A stretch of 64,000 nt of DNA from Sympetrum striolatum (Eukaryota > Arthropoda > Insecta > Odonata > Libellulidae). Position numbers and translations under genes: made by a program. The stretch is from assembly GCA_947579665.1 (NCBI GenBank), contig OX388345.1, forward strand, positions 29,603,849 to 29,667,848. The letters are read 5' to 3'. The notes beneath the pieces were generated by a model, which was given only the letters and a program-made list of their open reading frames with translations, did not search any database and had not been told where the DNA came from. Shown one piece after another: positions 26,125-37,836 of this stretch (position 1 is the stretch's first letter; every line of letters starts with the position of its first letter).

Positions 26125-26205
26125 GAATATAAGAAGAGACTTAGAAGTATCAATCTCGCCCTAAAATATAATATTTTTTTATTATTATTATTATCACTAT
26201 TTTCG
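26125..26205 (+). repeat. Retroelement 3' tail with (ATT)n
   Basis: Shares GACTTAG...CAATCTCGCC with 8805 and ends in TTATTATTATTATTATC. No coding sequence upstream was recognised. Confidence 0.45.
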
Positions 26206-27424
26206 TGCATAACCCTTTAAATATAAAAATGGTCTGTAAAATGAAAGTAAATTAATATAAACAATTGCTTTTCCTTGGGGTACTATACGGAAAATCTTAA
26301 ATAAATTTAAGTATATAACAGGAGCCCTGAAAAAACTTGAATGAAAATTACTTGAAAAGTCATGTAGATGCTGTTACACAGGTATTTCAAATTCATGTGA
26401 AATTTAACTTTTAACACAACTCCATTCATATGTTATGGAATTTTCCAGCAGTATCGTTAATTTACTGTTATTCTGTATTTGTATATTTAAGGCTTTTGTA
26501 AGTTCTCAGAATGTTTGTTAAATATGAACGCTCTTCGTACTGGCTCCTATGTAAACTTTAAGAAAATTGAAAAATACTGTCGTTTGTGATACTGGATTGT
26601 TTATATGTATACATAGAAATTTGCTATATAGTTTGAATTGGTTGTTGAATATCGTATAAGTAAACTCGCCACTGTAATTACGACTATCTGCAGCGGTATT
26701 GTGTGATAAATAAATAAATATATATATTTCTCAACAAATTTCTATACGTCATTTCGCACTCCGAAGGGTCATATCGAACTTTCCTTTTTCTTCAAAATGG
26801 TTGTCAGTCATTGCAATTACTCACCCTTGTAATATATTTTAAACGAAAATGATAATTTATATTTAAGAAGGAAGATTTATTTCACGACAAATCTCTCTAC
26901 GTCAAGCCTAACTTCCTAACATTTACATGTATTTTTTAGAATTTTTCGAGTCAAGATATGTTCAAGTTGTTATGACAAAGGGCAATTTTGATTCTGCTAT
27001 TTGTTTATCTGCAATTGTATTTTGAAATGTGAATTATCTTCTATGTTGTGATATTGTAAATAAAGGAAAATTGGGACACGGCTGTTAAGGATTTAGAGGT
27101 TTAAAATCTCAAATAGCCGTTTTTGTCGGCTTTACTCCTCTCACTCCCCGGTATTCCGAGAAAACAAGATAGAACACCGCGCTAAAGTGTACTAAAAATT
27201 TCGTAGGATTTTTATGAATCTTTGTGAGAGGTTTCCTGCAGTGGATTTTTTTTCTGAGGTTAATACTAACACAATTTTTTATTTGCTCAACAAAACAATT
27301 CTTTCTCTCCATATTTCTTTTTTCCACATTTCTTGATGAAAAAAATTCTATTTATTTTTTATATGTTTGTATTTTATTGTATTTATGCATTCATGAGTAT
27401 TAGACAAAGGTTTAATACGATATG

Positions 27425-27720
27425 GGACTTCCTAGACCTGATTTCGCCCAATAGCCGTCTTTATTGAACTGTATAGTATTTTATGTTATTGTTTTGCTCA
27501 TGGAAGAGATTTTGTGAAATCTAGCGATGTATGTTAGCTACCTTCATCTTCGTCAGGTTTCATTGAAAACCGTAAACAATGTTTAGGATAGGCTTTTTGC
27601 CTGACCTTTTCGCGTTGCTATGGCGTGCCGTTATAAATCATAGACGTAAAAATATATGGAACTTCCTAGCCCCAAATTTCACCCAATAAATACGTTTAAA
27701 TTGTATCGTATTATTATTCA
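27425..27720 (+). repeat. Two related retroelement 3' tails about 227 bp apart
   Basis: GGGACTTCCTAGACCTGATT...CGCCCAATAG at 27425-27475 and GGAACTTCCTAGCCCCAAATT...CACCCAATAAA at 27658-27690. The second is followed by TATTATTATTCAC. They resemble the tails at 8805 and 26125. Sequence between them shows nothing recognisable. Confidence 0.42.
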
Positions 27721-27749
27721 CATTCAATAAAAACAAGCTCTGATTCCGG

Positions 27750-28200
27750 CCTGCGGAAACGCGATTCCACCACCTCCCAATTACGGGAACGAATTCCCCG
27801 AAATGAAAGTCAGCGATCGACGCGACAAATTAAAAAAGGACGGATAAAAAAAACAATTAAAAAATCGAGGCGGCCAAACGCAGGGGGCACCCGTTTTAGA
27901 TCGAGGACTCCGCCGTTAGCAAAATACGGTAACGAACGGCTTTAATCGGAGAGCGGAAAAGCTTTACGACTCCGGAGGTCGCTTTTTTATTGGTCCGATA
28001 CGCAAAAGTGATGAAAAGGAACGAGGGTCTTATCCTCCGCAGACACTCCGCCGCGATTCATACCGGAGGGCGCCACTAAATCTCGGCGCTTATGGGCTTG
28101 AGGTGGAGGGGGGAGTGGGGGATCGGAGGTAGAGTGAGGATCTGGAGGGGGGAGTGAGGGAGGGTAAAGCGAGTGCAGGAGGCGGAGAGATAAATTTATA
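27750..28200. other. GC- and CpG-richer island inside the Epac intron
   Basis: Base composition changes sharply from AT-rich flanks to a stretch with frequent CG (for example ATCGACGCGAC, GACTCCGCCG, CTCCGCCGCGATT) and an asymmetric G-rich run (GGTGGAGGGGGGAGTGGGGG, about 28100-28160). Minus-strand open frames here (28280-27987, 28338-28090) are proline-rich by-products of the G run. It could be a regulatory element or alternative promoter; nothing in the sequence proves it. Confidence 0.4.
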
Positions 28201-29335
28201 TCCCGAAATTTCGCAATAGCTGTCGCAAATATTCGATATACACAGACGTCGGAATTCCGGCTCGCATGTATTGTTTTCAATGCTAAAATATATTCCGAAT
28301 ATTTGAAGCGGTGGAATATATATTCTCCAATGTGTCAATGCTATTCAAAGCGTCTCACTGACTTGACTTTGATCCAGAGCATTGTGTGTTTTTGTTCGGA
28401 TTTGCATTATTGTTTATGAAATTGATATCCTCTTGAATGACGACGTAGGAAAATAAAATAGAGATGGTTGTATGACAGTAGCACTAAAAGTTGGAAAAAC
28501 CTCGAGAATTCTTCAATGTAATATTGTGTCAAAAGCTCCATAGGAGAGTATGATGAAAATTTATTAATTTGTCCAAATACAACATTAGTTGGAAAATTTA
28601 GTTTAGAATGCATTCAATATTCAGAAGAAGAAAGGTTAGAATATTAAAAATGATAGAGGTAAAGAGGTACTTTCTATAAAACCAGCCAGGATTGGATAGC
28701 CCGTAGGTTGGATCCTCGGCAACATTAAAATAGATAAAGATGACTTATTAGCGATTTAGAGTGTTAAAAACAAGTTAAATGATAGTCGGGTTTGTTTTAT
28801 TGTTTACCAAATTAGTCTCCTTTTGAATCAAGTTGTTGGAAGAGAAGATAAAAACGATTGTATGATTGTAGTAGCACAAGATGAAAAACTCAGAATTATT
28901 TAAAGCAAATCTAAATACTTGTGCAAAAAGTTCCATACGAAACTACGACACAATTTTGAAAAAATTACTTAATTTCAACAAAATTTGCTCATTCTCTTGG
29001 GAAATTGGGAATTCTTTAATTAATATCTCTATATCCCCCCGAATGCTTCACAGTAATCTAATATGCTTTCTATTAATTTCACCTCACCTTTGTTCACTTT
29101 ATTGGAAAATTCATTTTCTGAGACAATAAAATTGACCGAAATTGGAAAGGTACAATAGTGCCAAAAATTAAATTGGTTTCTGTAAAATAGTCAGCTATTG
29201 CGATGGGAAAGAATAAGGAAGAGATTTTTGGCATTTAAATATTTTTAGTTGAAACTATGAGATGATAGTAGGGGGATACCAAACAAAACTCGTTTAAAAA
29301 ACGTAAAAATAAATAAAAAATATTGGATACCGATC
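28201..29335. other. AT-rich intron without recognised elements
   Basis: Two partly similar stretches around 28400-28550 and 28790-28950 (GATTTGCATTATTGTTTATGAA against GTTTGTTTTATTGTTTACCAA, then AAAATAGAGATGGTTGTATGA against ATAAAAACGATTGTATGA) suggest an old tandem duplication with a period near 390 bp. Confidence 0.4.
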
Positions 29336-29343
29336 CTCTTCAC

Positions 29344-29632
29344 CAGCGCTTCCCAACCTTTTTTATACTACTTCCCCCTAATTCATGTGCCACCGCCCCC
29401 AACCGACATCTATAAAAACATTTTCCATAAGACAATCTAAAGTGTTCATAAAAAGCAAAATTAAGCTACAAAATTTAAAACGTCCACCAAATCATTATGA
29501 CTGTTTAATAACAGCAAAGAGTCCATTAAAATTGAGTCGAAATGGGAATAAAATACCTTAGCATCAAGCAACCCCTTGGATTACCACATCGTCTCTAAGG
29601 GGGGGCGTTTGTGTCCACTTAGAGAATCACTG
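29344..29632. mobile_element. Short hAT-like MITE, 289 bp
   Basis: It starts CAGCGCTTCCCAACCTTTTT and ends in a degenerate complement finishing CACTG. The 8 bp flanks CTCTTCAC (29336-29343) and CACTACAC (29633-29640) match at 6 of 8 positions. The left end closely resembles the inverted 3' end of the 18672-21326 hAT element (CAGGGGTTCCCAACCTTTTT), which suggests it was mobilised by the same or a sister transposase. It has no coding capacity. Near the right end is a short G-run (AAGGGGGGGCG). Confidence 0.72.
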
Positions 29633-30056
29633 CACTACACCAACAACTCTGGAGAGAAAATGAGGCTTAGAGGGCGAGATAAGGATTTTTGGCTCAGTGA
29701 GGAAAGCATAGGGCAACATTCTCATCCTCTTCCTGGCTAGTAAGTCTTAATCCCTCTACAAGACTCTAGATCTCTAAGACTCTAGTTAGCTCATTAAGGA
29801 GGGGCAGAGTATAGATACGGCCATTGTATTATTGGCTTTGCAGCCAGACGGTGCATGTAAAATATGCAACCTTACGTTGCATGTAAAATGTTCATCGTGA
29901 CAGCTGGTGAAAACATCATGTAGTACGACATACTAAAGGGGATTTACTTTGACATAAATGCAGCGATGTAAGTTATACATACATCTACAAGACATTACCT
30001 AATTGGTTTAATTATACTGAGACTGGATTCGAGGTCATAATACTTATTAATAATCA

Positions 30057-30144
30057 GATCAAAGAAAACCTTTGTTTTTTTCCTGCTTAGCAAATTATTG
30101 GATCAAAGAAAGTCTTAGTTTTTTCCTGCTTAGCTACTATTGTC
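30057..30144 (+). repeat. Tandem duplication, period 44 bp
   Basis: GATCAAAGAAA...TTTTTTCCTGCTTAGC is repeated twice, at 30057 and 30101, with a few substitutions. Confidence 0.75.
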
Positions 30145-30270
30145 CTTAATCGGTCCTATCAGTCGGTATAATTCCCCCTCTGCTCTCATAAACTTATCAG
30201 GAGGTACTTAACCGAGGCAACAGCAACAACCAACACACGCAACCATTCTCTGATCGGAAGACGTAAAGAA

Positions 30271-30448
30271 GAAAACGTAATTTCTCTGAACTTATTTAAT
30301 AAATTTATTCTTTGAATTTTTCTTCTATCTTCTAATGATTCCAATCCCGCTTCCAGATGCTACAGGAAGCGGGATGGGAATCATTAGAAGATAGAAGAAA
30401 AATTCAAAGAATAAATTTATTAAATAAGTTCAGAGAAATTACGTTTTC
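30271..30448. repeat. Near-perfect 84 bp palindrome formed by LINE sequence
   Basis: Arms 30271-30354 and 30365-30448 are complementary at 83 of 84 positions, with a 10 bp spacer. The right arm is the start of the LINE RT fragment; the left arm is the same LINE segment inverted. This is what a snap-back or template-switch during target-primed reverse transcription would leave, although a sequencing or assembly foldback could look the same. Confidence 0.9.
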
Positions 30449-30677
30449 AGATGATGTAACAGATATAATGCGACCCCCTTGTTATGTGGGCCGTTCTGAT
30501 ACTGCCAGAAAGATTAGGGAAATAGATGCTAGAACGAATCGTTTCAAAAATTCATTTTTTCCGCGAAGTATACGCGAAAGCAACCGTTTAGGAAAATAGA
30601 GTCAAGGTGCTTGCACCCCCTGCCACACGCCGAAAGGCGGCTTGCAGGGTTATTACATAGACATAGACATAGACAAG
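30357..30677 (+). mobile_element. LINE 3' end: RT C-terminus plus 3' UTR
   Basis: An 80-codon open frame (30357-30599) encodes the C-terminal end of a jockey/CR1-like non-LTR retrotransposon polyprotein. It has GWESLEDRRKIQR near the start, PPCYVGRSD in the middle and the near-invariant NSFFPRSIRESNRL at the end. A full element would have an endonuclease and reverse transcriptase upstream; both are missing. The 3' UTR holds CCCCCTGCCACACGCCG and GGCGGCTTGCAGGG and ends in ATAGAC repeats (about 30655-30677). The first ATG is only the first Met inside the fragment and not a true start. Its first 84 bases of homology are duplicated in inverted orientation at 30271-30354. Confidence 0.85.
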
Positions 30678-30678
30678 A

Positions 30679-30758
30679 GTCAGCCGATATTCAAACCCGG
30701 GACCTTGGGGTAGGAGCGATAGCACAACTGGAATGCTATCTACTTGGTCATTAAGGCC
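30679..30758 (-). repeat. Degenerate tRNA-derived SINE head
   Basis: On the minus strand it shares the landmarks of the SINE at 59596 in order: GGCC, an A-box remnant TGACCAAGTAG, GTGCTATCGCTCC, CCCAAGGTCCCGGG, B-box GGTTTGAATATC, CGGCTGA. It lies directly beside the (ATAGAC)n tail of the LINE 3' end at 30357-30677, in opposite orientation. No A-rich tail is left. Confidence 0.62.
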
Positions 30759-31510
30759 GATTGAAAGTAGATAAATTATTTACGATACTACAAAAAAAGA
30801 AATAATATGGCTGTATAAAACTAAATAAAAAAGAACAAATATAGCATAAGGTATACACAAATAACGCATAGAAAAAAATAGCGAGACAGTAAAAAAATTA
30901 AAGCTTCGACCGTTGAATGTTATTCATGACACAAGTATTTGGATTTAGAAAGCAATGGAAAAGTTCATGTAAGGAATTTCCGAAAATTCTGATATTACTT
31001 TCGAAATCATATATCTTGGGATTTGCCGTTGAAATCTGGACGTGTGGCAGCCCTGTTCGAAAAGAATAACCCGATATAAAAAGAGAAAGAACTAAAGAGA
31101 TTTTCAGGCTCATATACGACGGCTCAACATCAAATATTAAATCCCTTTTGTGAGTTTGTTTGAGAGCATGAATAAGGCATCAATGTAAGGTGGCGAATGC
31201 TCGCAATATCTCTCTATGGGTTTTTAGATCCTTTGAAGAAAAGTAATAAGATCTATTTAAGTCTCGAAAGGAAAGAGAATTCTGAGTAAGATAACAGGAG
31301 GTGAAATATTAAAATGTCCGTAAGAGCCTCGTATATCTCGTCAAGGAATTTTAAGCAAAGGAGAAACAGGTGGCTATTTAAATGAAGAAGATCAATAACT
31401 GAGGGTTAGGAACCTGTTGCCACGGAATTTGGCATCTCGTGTTTTTTATGTTCCTCCATGATCGATTTCCCTTCCTGTTTAGAATCCTACGCCAAACATC
31501 TTTCTAAAAA

Positions 31511-31614
31511 CAACGAGAGTCATTATTGAAATCTTTTTACTTAACCACAGAATGATTTATATTACTTATTACCATTGTGGTTAAGTAAATAGTTTTCAAC
31601 AATGAGTCTCGTTG
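31511..31614. mobile_element. Foldback MITE, about 104 bp
   Basis: Inverted arms of 39 bp (31511-31549 and 31576-31614) with about 34 matches and a 26 bp loop. The arms start CAACGAGA and end CTTAACCACA. There is no coding capacity and no clear target duplication. Confidence 0.6.
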
Positions 31615-34449
31615 TATCTCACTACCATAAAGTTAATCCTGGACTCGTCACTTGTTTCCAAAAAACAGTTGAATAGTTAATTCGCATATTCGAAATAGTC
31701 GCGTTTGAGAGAGAAGAGAATGGTTGAAATAGAGTTACGAAAAAGCAATATTTGTTTAGCTTAGACAGGTTTTGGGTTTTAATATCTCTCAGAAACACAT
31801 GCGAAAGATCTTTTTTCACCCGTCAAACTCTTCAAAAGTTACATAAGGAGTACTACGAGGAAGACAGTCACTCATTCATTAGACTATTCTATCTATGCAC
31901 TCATTGGTAAAGATATCAAATCGCTACCGATGTTATACTTTAAGCCCTCAAATAATATGGTGGTAAATTAAATATTAGACTGTAAATGTAAAATCAATAG
32001 GCACATTCCTGGAGCTATATACGTAAAATTGTATATTATATAAACTTAATTTTATTTTGTTATATATTTTTAAATTAACTCCACTCCGCTTAACTAACTG
32101 CTACAATATTGATGTACTGTTTAAATCAATCTTAAAACTCCTTTCCAGTTTTTTTTGGTTACTTGAAGCTGTTAAACAAAATCAAGCTATTAATTCTGTT
32201 GAGGTAATTTTTAAGTATATTCTTCTTTGCAGCTTTCGTATTTTTCATTGTGCAGGCAAAGGATATTTAAACCCATCTTCATGAAGAACGCCATACTCAA
32301 TATATGTGAAATTAAGGAAAATACTCATTTAAATGAAAAACGATAAAATTATTATCTCACATTGTAGAATTTACTCTGCATTGCGCGTTCGGATTCGGAT
32401 TTTCGGGAATCCACATTTGAAATGACCTTAGACCTATCAATAATAATCATAGAATTTACTCAAAGCTTTCTTCCTATACAAACCTTAATGCTCCATAAAT
32501 GTTCCCAATTTCTACCAGAAAGTAGTTAAATTCTATGTCGCTCTCAAAATAAGAAAAAAAGAGAACGTAACATTTTCAAAATGAATTTAATTAATTTCAT
32601 GTCAAAACAAAAGTAAAAATTTTCAAATTAAATATTTCGTCGCCAAATAGAATGGACCACTGTGAAAATATGTCATTAAAAAAATTGCCCTGGAAAGGGT
32701 TTAATTCAAGAAATGGATTTATAACCGCCCGGCAGTCAGCCTGTCCACCCTCGCATTTTTAGAAATTGCTTGTGTTAAATGTAAGCCGTAATGGATGTAT
32801 ACGGGGAATATATTCACGGAAAATAACACAGCAAGGGTATGTTCAAATGTCATTTTTTTTCAGCTAATTAAAAATTATCAATGTATTTCAATAGCAAAGA
32901 TTTCGTCAGGAGATCGAAACTCAATTTCTCATTCCAGCAACTCTTGTAAAACCTTTTTTCTATCTTAAGTCCGTCTTCCAATAAGCCATTTCTTTCAAAA
33001 TTTATCAGTTATTTCCCAATATGTAATTACTGGACCAACCGCCATTACCGTTCCGATTCAGTCATCGATTGGAATAAAATCTGGAATAGTTTTAGTACGG
33101 ATGGTACTTTTTTTGCAGCTAGAGACCAACTCCATTTCATATGAATGGCAAATCTCGCAATAGTACTCGAGAAAAGACGAAATGATTGGAAAATAAGTTA
33201 TTTATTTTCCTCTCGGAGGGTATCCCCTCAGCTACTGACTGACAGCAGTTTCGTTATTACTTTTTACGCAAACACAGAAGTTTCTCCTTAAAGAGAATCC
33301 AATCATAAAGCCCAGTATCTCTACACTCCGTAAGTCAATCATATGTGAAAACCCTCCTGCGATTCTTCTGACTTATTCTTCGCCTATAGTTCCTTTGTCA
33401 GTTTAGATTAACTATCTACGAAGCGCAATTCATCCGTTTCCTCGAATACAGCGATGTATAGTAATAAGGGCTGCGTGTTCCGATAGAACTTGCTGAAACC
33501 TCGTTCCCGGTTGGGTCGTCCATGCCAAATAGGTCAGTAGATAAGGGCCAAACGGATGGTTAGTCCACGCAGCGTCCTTGCCTCAATAAGGCGGCTACAA
33601 AAACGTCTACATCCCTTAGGTCTCTATGAGCGATGATGTAACGCTCAGAATATTGCAGGAAAAGAAAAGGGGAGACATCCTAGACAGATAAACTTATAAA
33701 TAGGATGTACTAAAAAGAGAAGGCAATTTAACTGAGGAGATTTCGCTAGATGCGCTCTGAAAAGTAGCTAATATTTTAATAAATTCGGAATGTAATAAAT
33801 AAAAAGTTGCTCTGAAATAAAATATTTTTATTCGTTCATAAAGAATGCAAGATGAGTTTTCCCAGGAAAAATATATTTATGAACAAATACGACTGTTTTC
33901 CAGGGTTCTATCTCATCGTTGTTCTTCGTAAATATATTTTCTGAGGACATAGTCACATTGTGTTTTATTTCAAGAATCATGTGTATGTTCCATCAGATAT
34001 CGATGGATTTAATCCACTACAATAGTTTGAATTCACTTCTTTAAAAATTTTAAAATACGTCCAAATATTACACTAATTGAAATTCATAACGTGAATATTA
34101 AGTATTTTATCAAATGAGGCTTTAATAATTTCAACATTAGTCAAATATCTTTCGCTACGATTGCCTAAAGAAGATTCATCGCAATAGAAAAAAATTTACA
34201 GGTTAAGAGATGTCGCTAAAACAGAAAAAAGTTCACTAAAAGAAGGAAAAAGTCCTTAGATGTAGAGACGAAATTGCTTAATTGGCAAGGATGGTCCAAA
34301 AGGATTTCATCACGGAGTTAATTTAAAGGCGTTAAATTCAGGGCATTTGAATCTGAAGAGACGTAGAGGACTTGAGAGCGATCATATTTTATAGATTTGC
34401 GTTTTATGAACTTTTTCAATCCGGGATTAAATTCCCGAACATAGCTATG
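31615..34449. other. AT-rich intron; nothing recognised
   Basis: 33460-33640 is more complex in composition but carries no signature I can name. The remaining sequence has no element, RNA or exon that I recognise. Confidence 0.45.
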
Positions 34450-35370
34450 CTTCATTAAAAAATTCTCGAATCGAATCCTCCCTCATTTGCATGCAAACAA
34501 AGTTTGCGAGCCTTCCTTCGAAATACCTAAATATTTCACATCCTAAAATTAGATGCTCTCGGGCCGACGTAGATTTTACATTTCATCACGAAATTCACAA
34601 AGGGCCTCTTCAAAATTTCCTACGCTTTGCGGCAGAGGTGCCACCAGTGGCCATTTGCATAACTAAATTTCGTTGCAATTTTAATGGGCGACTTTATAAT
34701 TCCGAAGCGCCGGGGAATGAGAGCGAAAAAAGGAAAATTATGAGAAGAGGTCGCAAATGCGATTAACAGCAGTAAAACGAAGTAACTTCTGTGAATATTT
34801 TATATGAATTCACTCTGTGAGCTTTAAAATATTGATCTACATATTTCTTTTATGTATCTCATTCTATTTATTATTATTATAGTAATTAATTATAATGGAT
34901 GCAATTAGAGCTAACCTATAATAACTAATATAACAAAAAATAATTAATAATCAATAAATAAGTAAAGCAATTTGACGATCGTATGAAATATCTGCGTGTA
35001 GTAAAGTACTGATTGTAATTAACAATTAATAGAACTTTAATTGGGTGTGAATTGAAATAAATGCTCACATGATGGGGCTGAAAATGCATTTTTTCGTCCA
35101 ATATGAGACCAACGCTTTGGGAAGCAATTAAGGCCCTCTTTTTTCTAGAGGAAGAATGAAATGCCAATATTTTTTCGATATCCGGAATTCCATGCGTAAT
35201 ATTTATCCGCCGAGGAATTTCTTGCATTCTTCCGGAACTCAAATTCCTTCTCATCGGATGATCCACAGGTTGATTCCAGACGCCATTTTGAGGGCTTCGA
35301 ACGTCCACACTGTTGGGCACAACAGCCTTTGCCCCCGAACGATCGACACGTTTTTGCTGTGTATTTAGTC
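34450..35370. other. Two complex, GC-richer intronic blocks
   Basis: 34470-34760 and 35040-35365 stand out from AT-rich sequence by balanced composition and lack of repeats, with homeobox-like AATTA-type cores and blocks such as CAGAGGTGCCACCAGTGG. The open frames there (34491-34766, 35320-34925, 35156-35368) have no recognisable protein and no matched splice sites. They are candidates for conserved non-coding elements. The gap between them (34770-35040) is AT-rich with no feature. Confidence 0.35.
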
Positions 35371-36424
35371 CTCGTATTTAAGAAGCAATACTTCCTCTTT
35401 CAAAGCAGCGCGTATGAAATAAATAGATGTCTGAAGGCAAATTTTCAAAAGGAGATGATCGGAACGAATTACTAATTTGCGCTCTATATGAGTATGTATG
35501 AGTATATTTCAGACGAGAGGCTTAGAAGGTTAAAGACGGTATGATAAAGATTCGGGTTGATTGAATAAATTTAACTAATGAGTAAGAAAACATTGAAGAA
35601 TGGGTGGAGAATTGAAATTCTGCATTGCTATTAGCAACCAATTTTACAGCAACGCACCATAAATTGTTATTTTGTTCGAAGTAAGAATGTTTCCTTGTCA
35701 AAATTGCTGTAACTCTAGTAAGATTGTTTCATAATATCTCATCCACAATTTTACACAGCTGAAAGTAAAGCTATTGATTATTTTCTATTAATTATAAATT
35801 TCCGCCACTGGAAGATGGCTACGTTATCCAACGGATTTTTTAACATTAAGTAATAAATAGTTAATAATTAAGAAATCAACAGATAATGATGAAAAAACGC
35901 AACCGCAAATATTTAAACTATAATTTAAAACACAAAATTAAATAAAAATCATTTTCCTAACTGACATACCACCGCTACAAACGGCATGAAAATTTAACAA
36001 TCACCACGACAATTCCATTAAAGCCTTCAACATACAAGAGTTTAGAGTAATTACTACTTATTGTGGAATCGTTTAAAGCGATATTGTTGTTACTACTGTG
36101 AATGTATACATATTTTAGCATTGCTTCAATTGGAATAATTCATGTGGTCGCGCCTTAATTGTTGTATTCTTATTATTGTTATTATTGTGAATGTATGCTC
36201 ATTATTGTATCTTTTAAAATTATATAAATCATACTGCCGAGTCTAAATAGTTGTATTTATTCTACTGAATTTATTATAACAACAATCCAATTAGTATTTA
36301 TAGCGTATTTCCTCAAGTGCACTACTTCTTGTGTATTTTTATAGCATTTTTGTGTATTTCTTAAAGTTATCTTGGTAATAGGAGCGCATTCACTATTCCT
36401 GACTTCAAAGTAATCCAATTACTA

Positions 36425-36960
36425 CGATAGATGCGTTCCGCGGATGATTTCCGTCAAAGCCCGTCTGTCTCCTGAAAGTTTTCTTCATACAGATCGATCT
36501 CCCAGAGGTGCATACGATGGGAATTTGCGCCTGAATAATCCAGTGCCTCTAATGCTTGTACTGAAATTACCCATCATTTCACTAAAACTATCCGTTGCAA
36601 CATTGCATCTCACTAATCTGTTTCGATAGTTGAATTATCGCAGCCGTTCAACGCGCGTGGCTCAATTGCTGTTCGGAGATACTTTCAAAGGCGATAGCTT
36701 TTGTAATTACGGTCCAGAGGCTGTGCAGCAGTTGATAACAGGGCAAGAAGGCTTCGCTTTGAGTATCTTCCGCCAGGGTGCGCCGAGTCGCATTGACTTT
36801 TTCGCATGGGCGGTGCATTAAGTCCATCAGAGGCGATCAATAGAGCGAGAGAATGTCAATTCATCGCAAATGGGATTGGCCGAAAAGGGAATCGACGATT
36901 GGACACTCTCAATCTATCACGCGCCGAGGGCTAAGGACTCCGACTGTTGAGGATTGAAGA
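36425..36960. other. GC-richer intronic block with two adjoining open frames
   Basis: The plus-strand frames 36444-36629 and 36630-36821 lie end to end in the same frame, separated only by a TAG, so about 125 codons are open but for one stop. I recognise no domain. The block contains GTGCAGCAGTTGATAACAGG and CCGCCAGGGTGCGCCGAGTC. It may be a conserved non-coding element or an old coding relic. Confidence 0.3.
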
Positions 36961-37293
36961 AAAACGACTTCGATGGATTAGTTGTTTCGTGCATGATTAG
37001 AGATTCTATATTTGTATCTACGAGACAAGAGACAATATCATAACTTTGATAAATAGACATCGCTCTAGGAATTCTATAACTGGATACACAATATATATGC
37101 TTTATTTAATTACTATACTTCTCCATACTTTCGCTTAACGGTTACATCCTTACACACCTTCCCTTATATTCTTAATACCATATATGTACCACTGTAACCA
37201 TAAATCATATATGTAACCATAAATCCGGATTCTCAATGGGTTGACTGCACGACCAATAACCACTTCAGTCGTTTACTTGATCTAGGGGTAGGA

Positions 37294-37650
37294 TTAATTT
37301 CCAATCTCGAGATGGTTCGACGTAGAGCAGCAGATTCGTCAAGGGAGATTTTAGATTCGACAGCAGTGTTTCGGCTATGATAGAATCCCTCAGATGGAAC
37401 TCTCTTAGTGATAGAAGACGTGAATATCGACGGAGTCATCCCAGTTATATTCCTACGCGACCTTCGAGAGAAAACAAAAAAGCGATACAGGGAAGTAGTT
37501 GCCAGGACAGATAGCTACTTTTGGTCATTTTTTCCGCGAAGTATTAGAGAAGCTAATAGCTCTCCAGATTAGATAGGTATTTCGGTGTCTTACACCCCCT
37601 GCCACGCGCCACTGGCGGATTGCAGGGTTTAAATGCAAATGTAAATGTAG
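37294..37650 (+). mobile_element. LINE 3' end, frameshifted
   Basis: Same LINE family as at 30357 and 63700. Visible pieces are LISNLEMVRRRAADS (from 37294), MIESLRWNSLSDRRREYR (from about 37378) and RYREVVARTDSYF...FFPRSIREANSSPD ending at a TAG near 37570. They are in different frames, so it is dead. The 3' UTR repeats CCCCCTGCCACGCGCC and GGCGGATTGCAGGG. The tail is AAATGTAAATGTAG. The foldback at 37651 abuts the tail. Confidence 0.78.
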
Positions 37651-37836
37651 GGGATAGTACACGACTCGCTTTTTGAGGGGTCGTACACCACTGGCAATAG
37701 TTCGACCTCTCGTTTTTACTTGGTCGAGTGCATGATCAACAACCTCTTCAGTCAAGTACTCGACCAAGTAAAAACCAGAGTTTGAGCTACTCCTAGTCGT
37801 GCACGACCTCTCCCGAAGCGAGTCATGTACTATCCC
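37651..37836. mobile_element. Long foldback element, 186 bp
   Basis: Arms of about 85 bp (37651-37735 and 37752-37836) separated by about 16 bp. The outer ends read GGGATAGTACA and the inner ends TTTTTACTTGGTCGAGT. The middle of each arm is more diverged (around 37685-37705 against 37785-37800). The left arm begins directly at the end of the LINE 3' tail that closes at 37650. No tRNA-like box is visible in the arms, unlike the foldback 500 bp downstream. Confidence 0.68.

Noticed and set aside
30252..30260. GATCGGAAG, resembling sequencing adapter
   Set aside because: Only nine bases match and the sequence continues differently; taken as chance, though it lies near the palindrome.
34925..35320. 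131-codon minus-strand frame
   Set aside because: The C-terminal half is low-complexity Ile/Tyr/Asn from AT-rich DNA and the N-terminal half resembles nothing known.
36444..36821. Two adjoining in-frame open stretches as a possible gene or exon
   Set aside because: No recognisable domain, a stop between them and no convincing splice sites; kept only as a compositionally unusual block.
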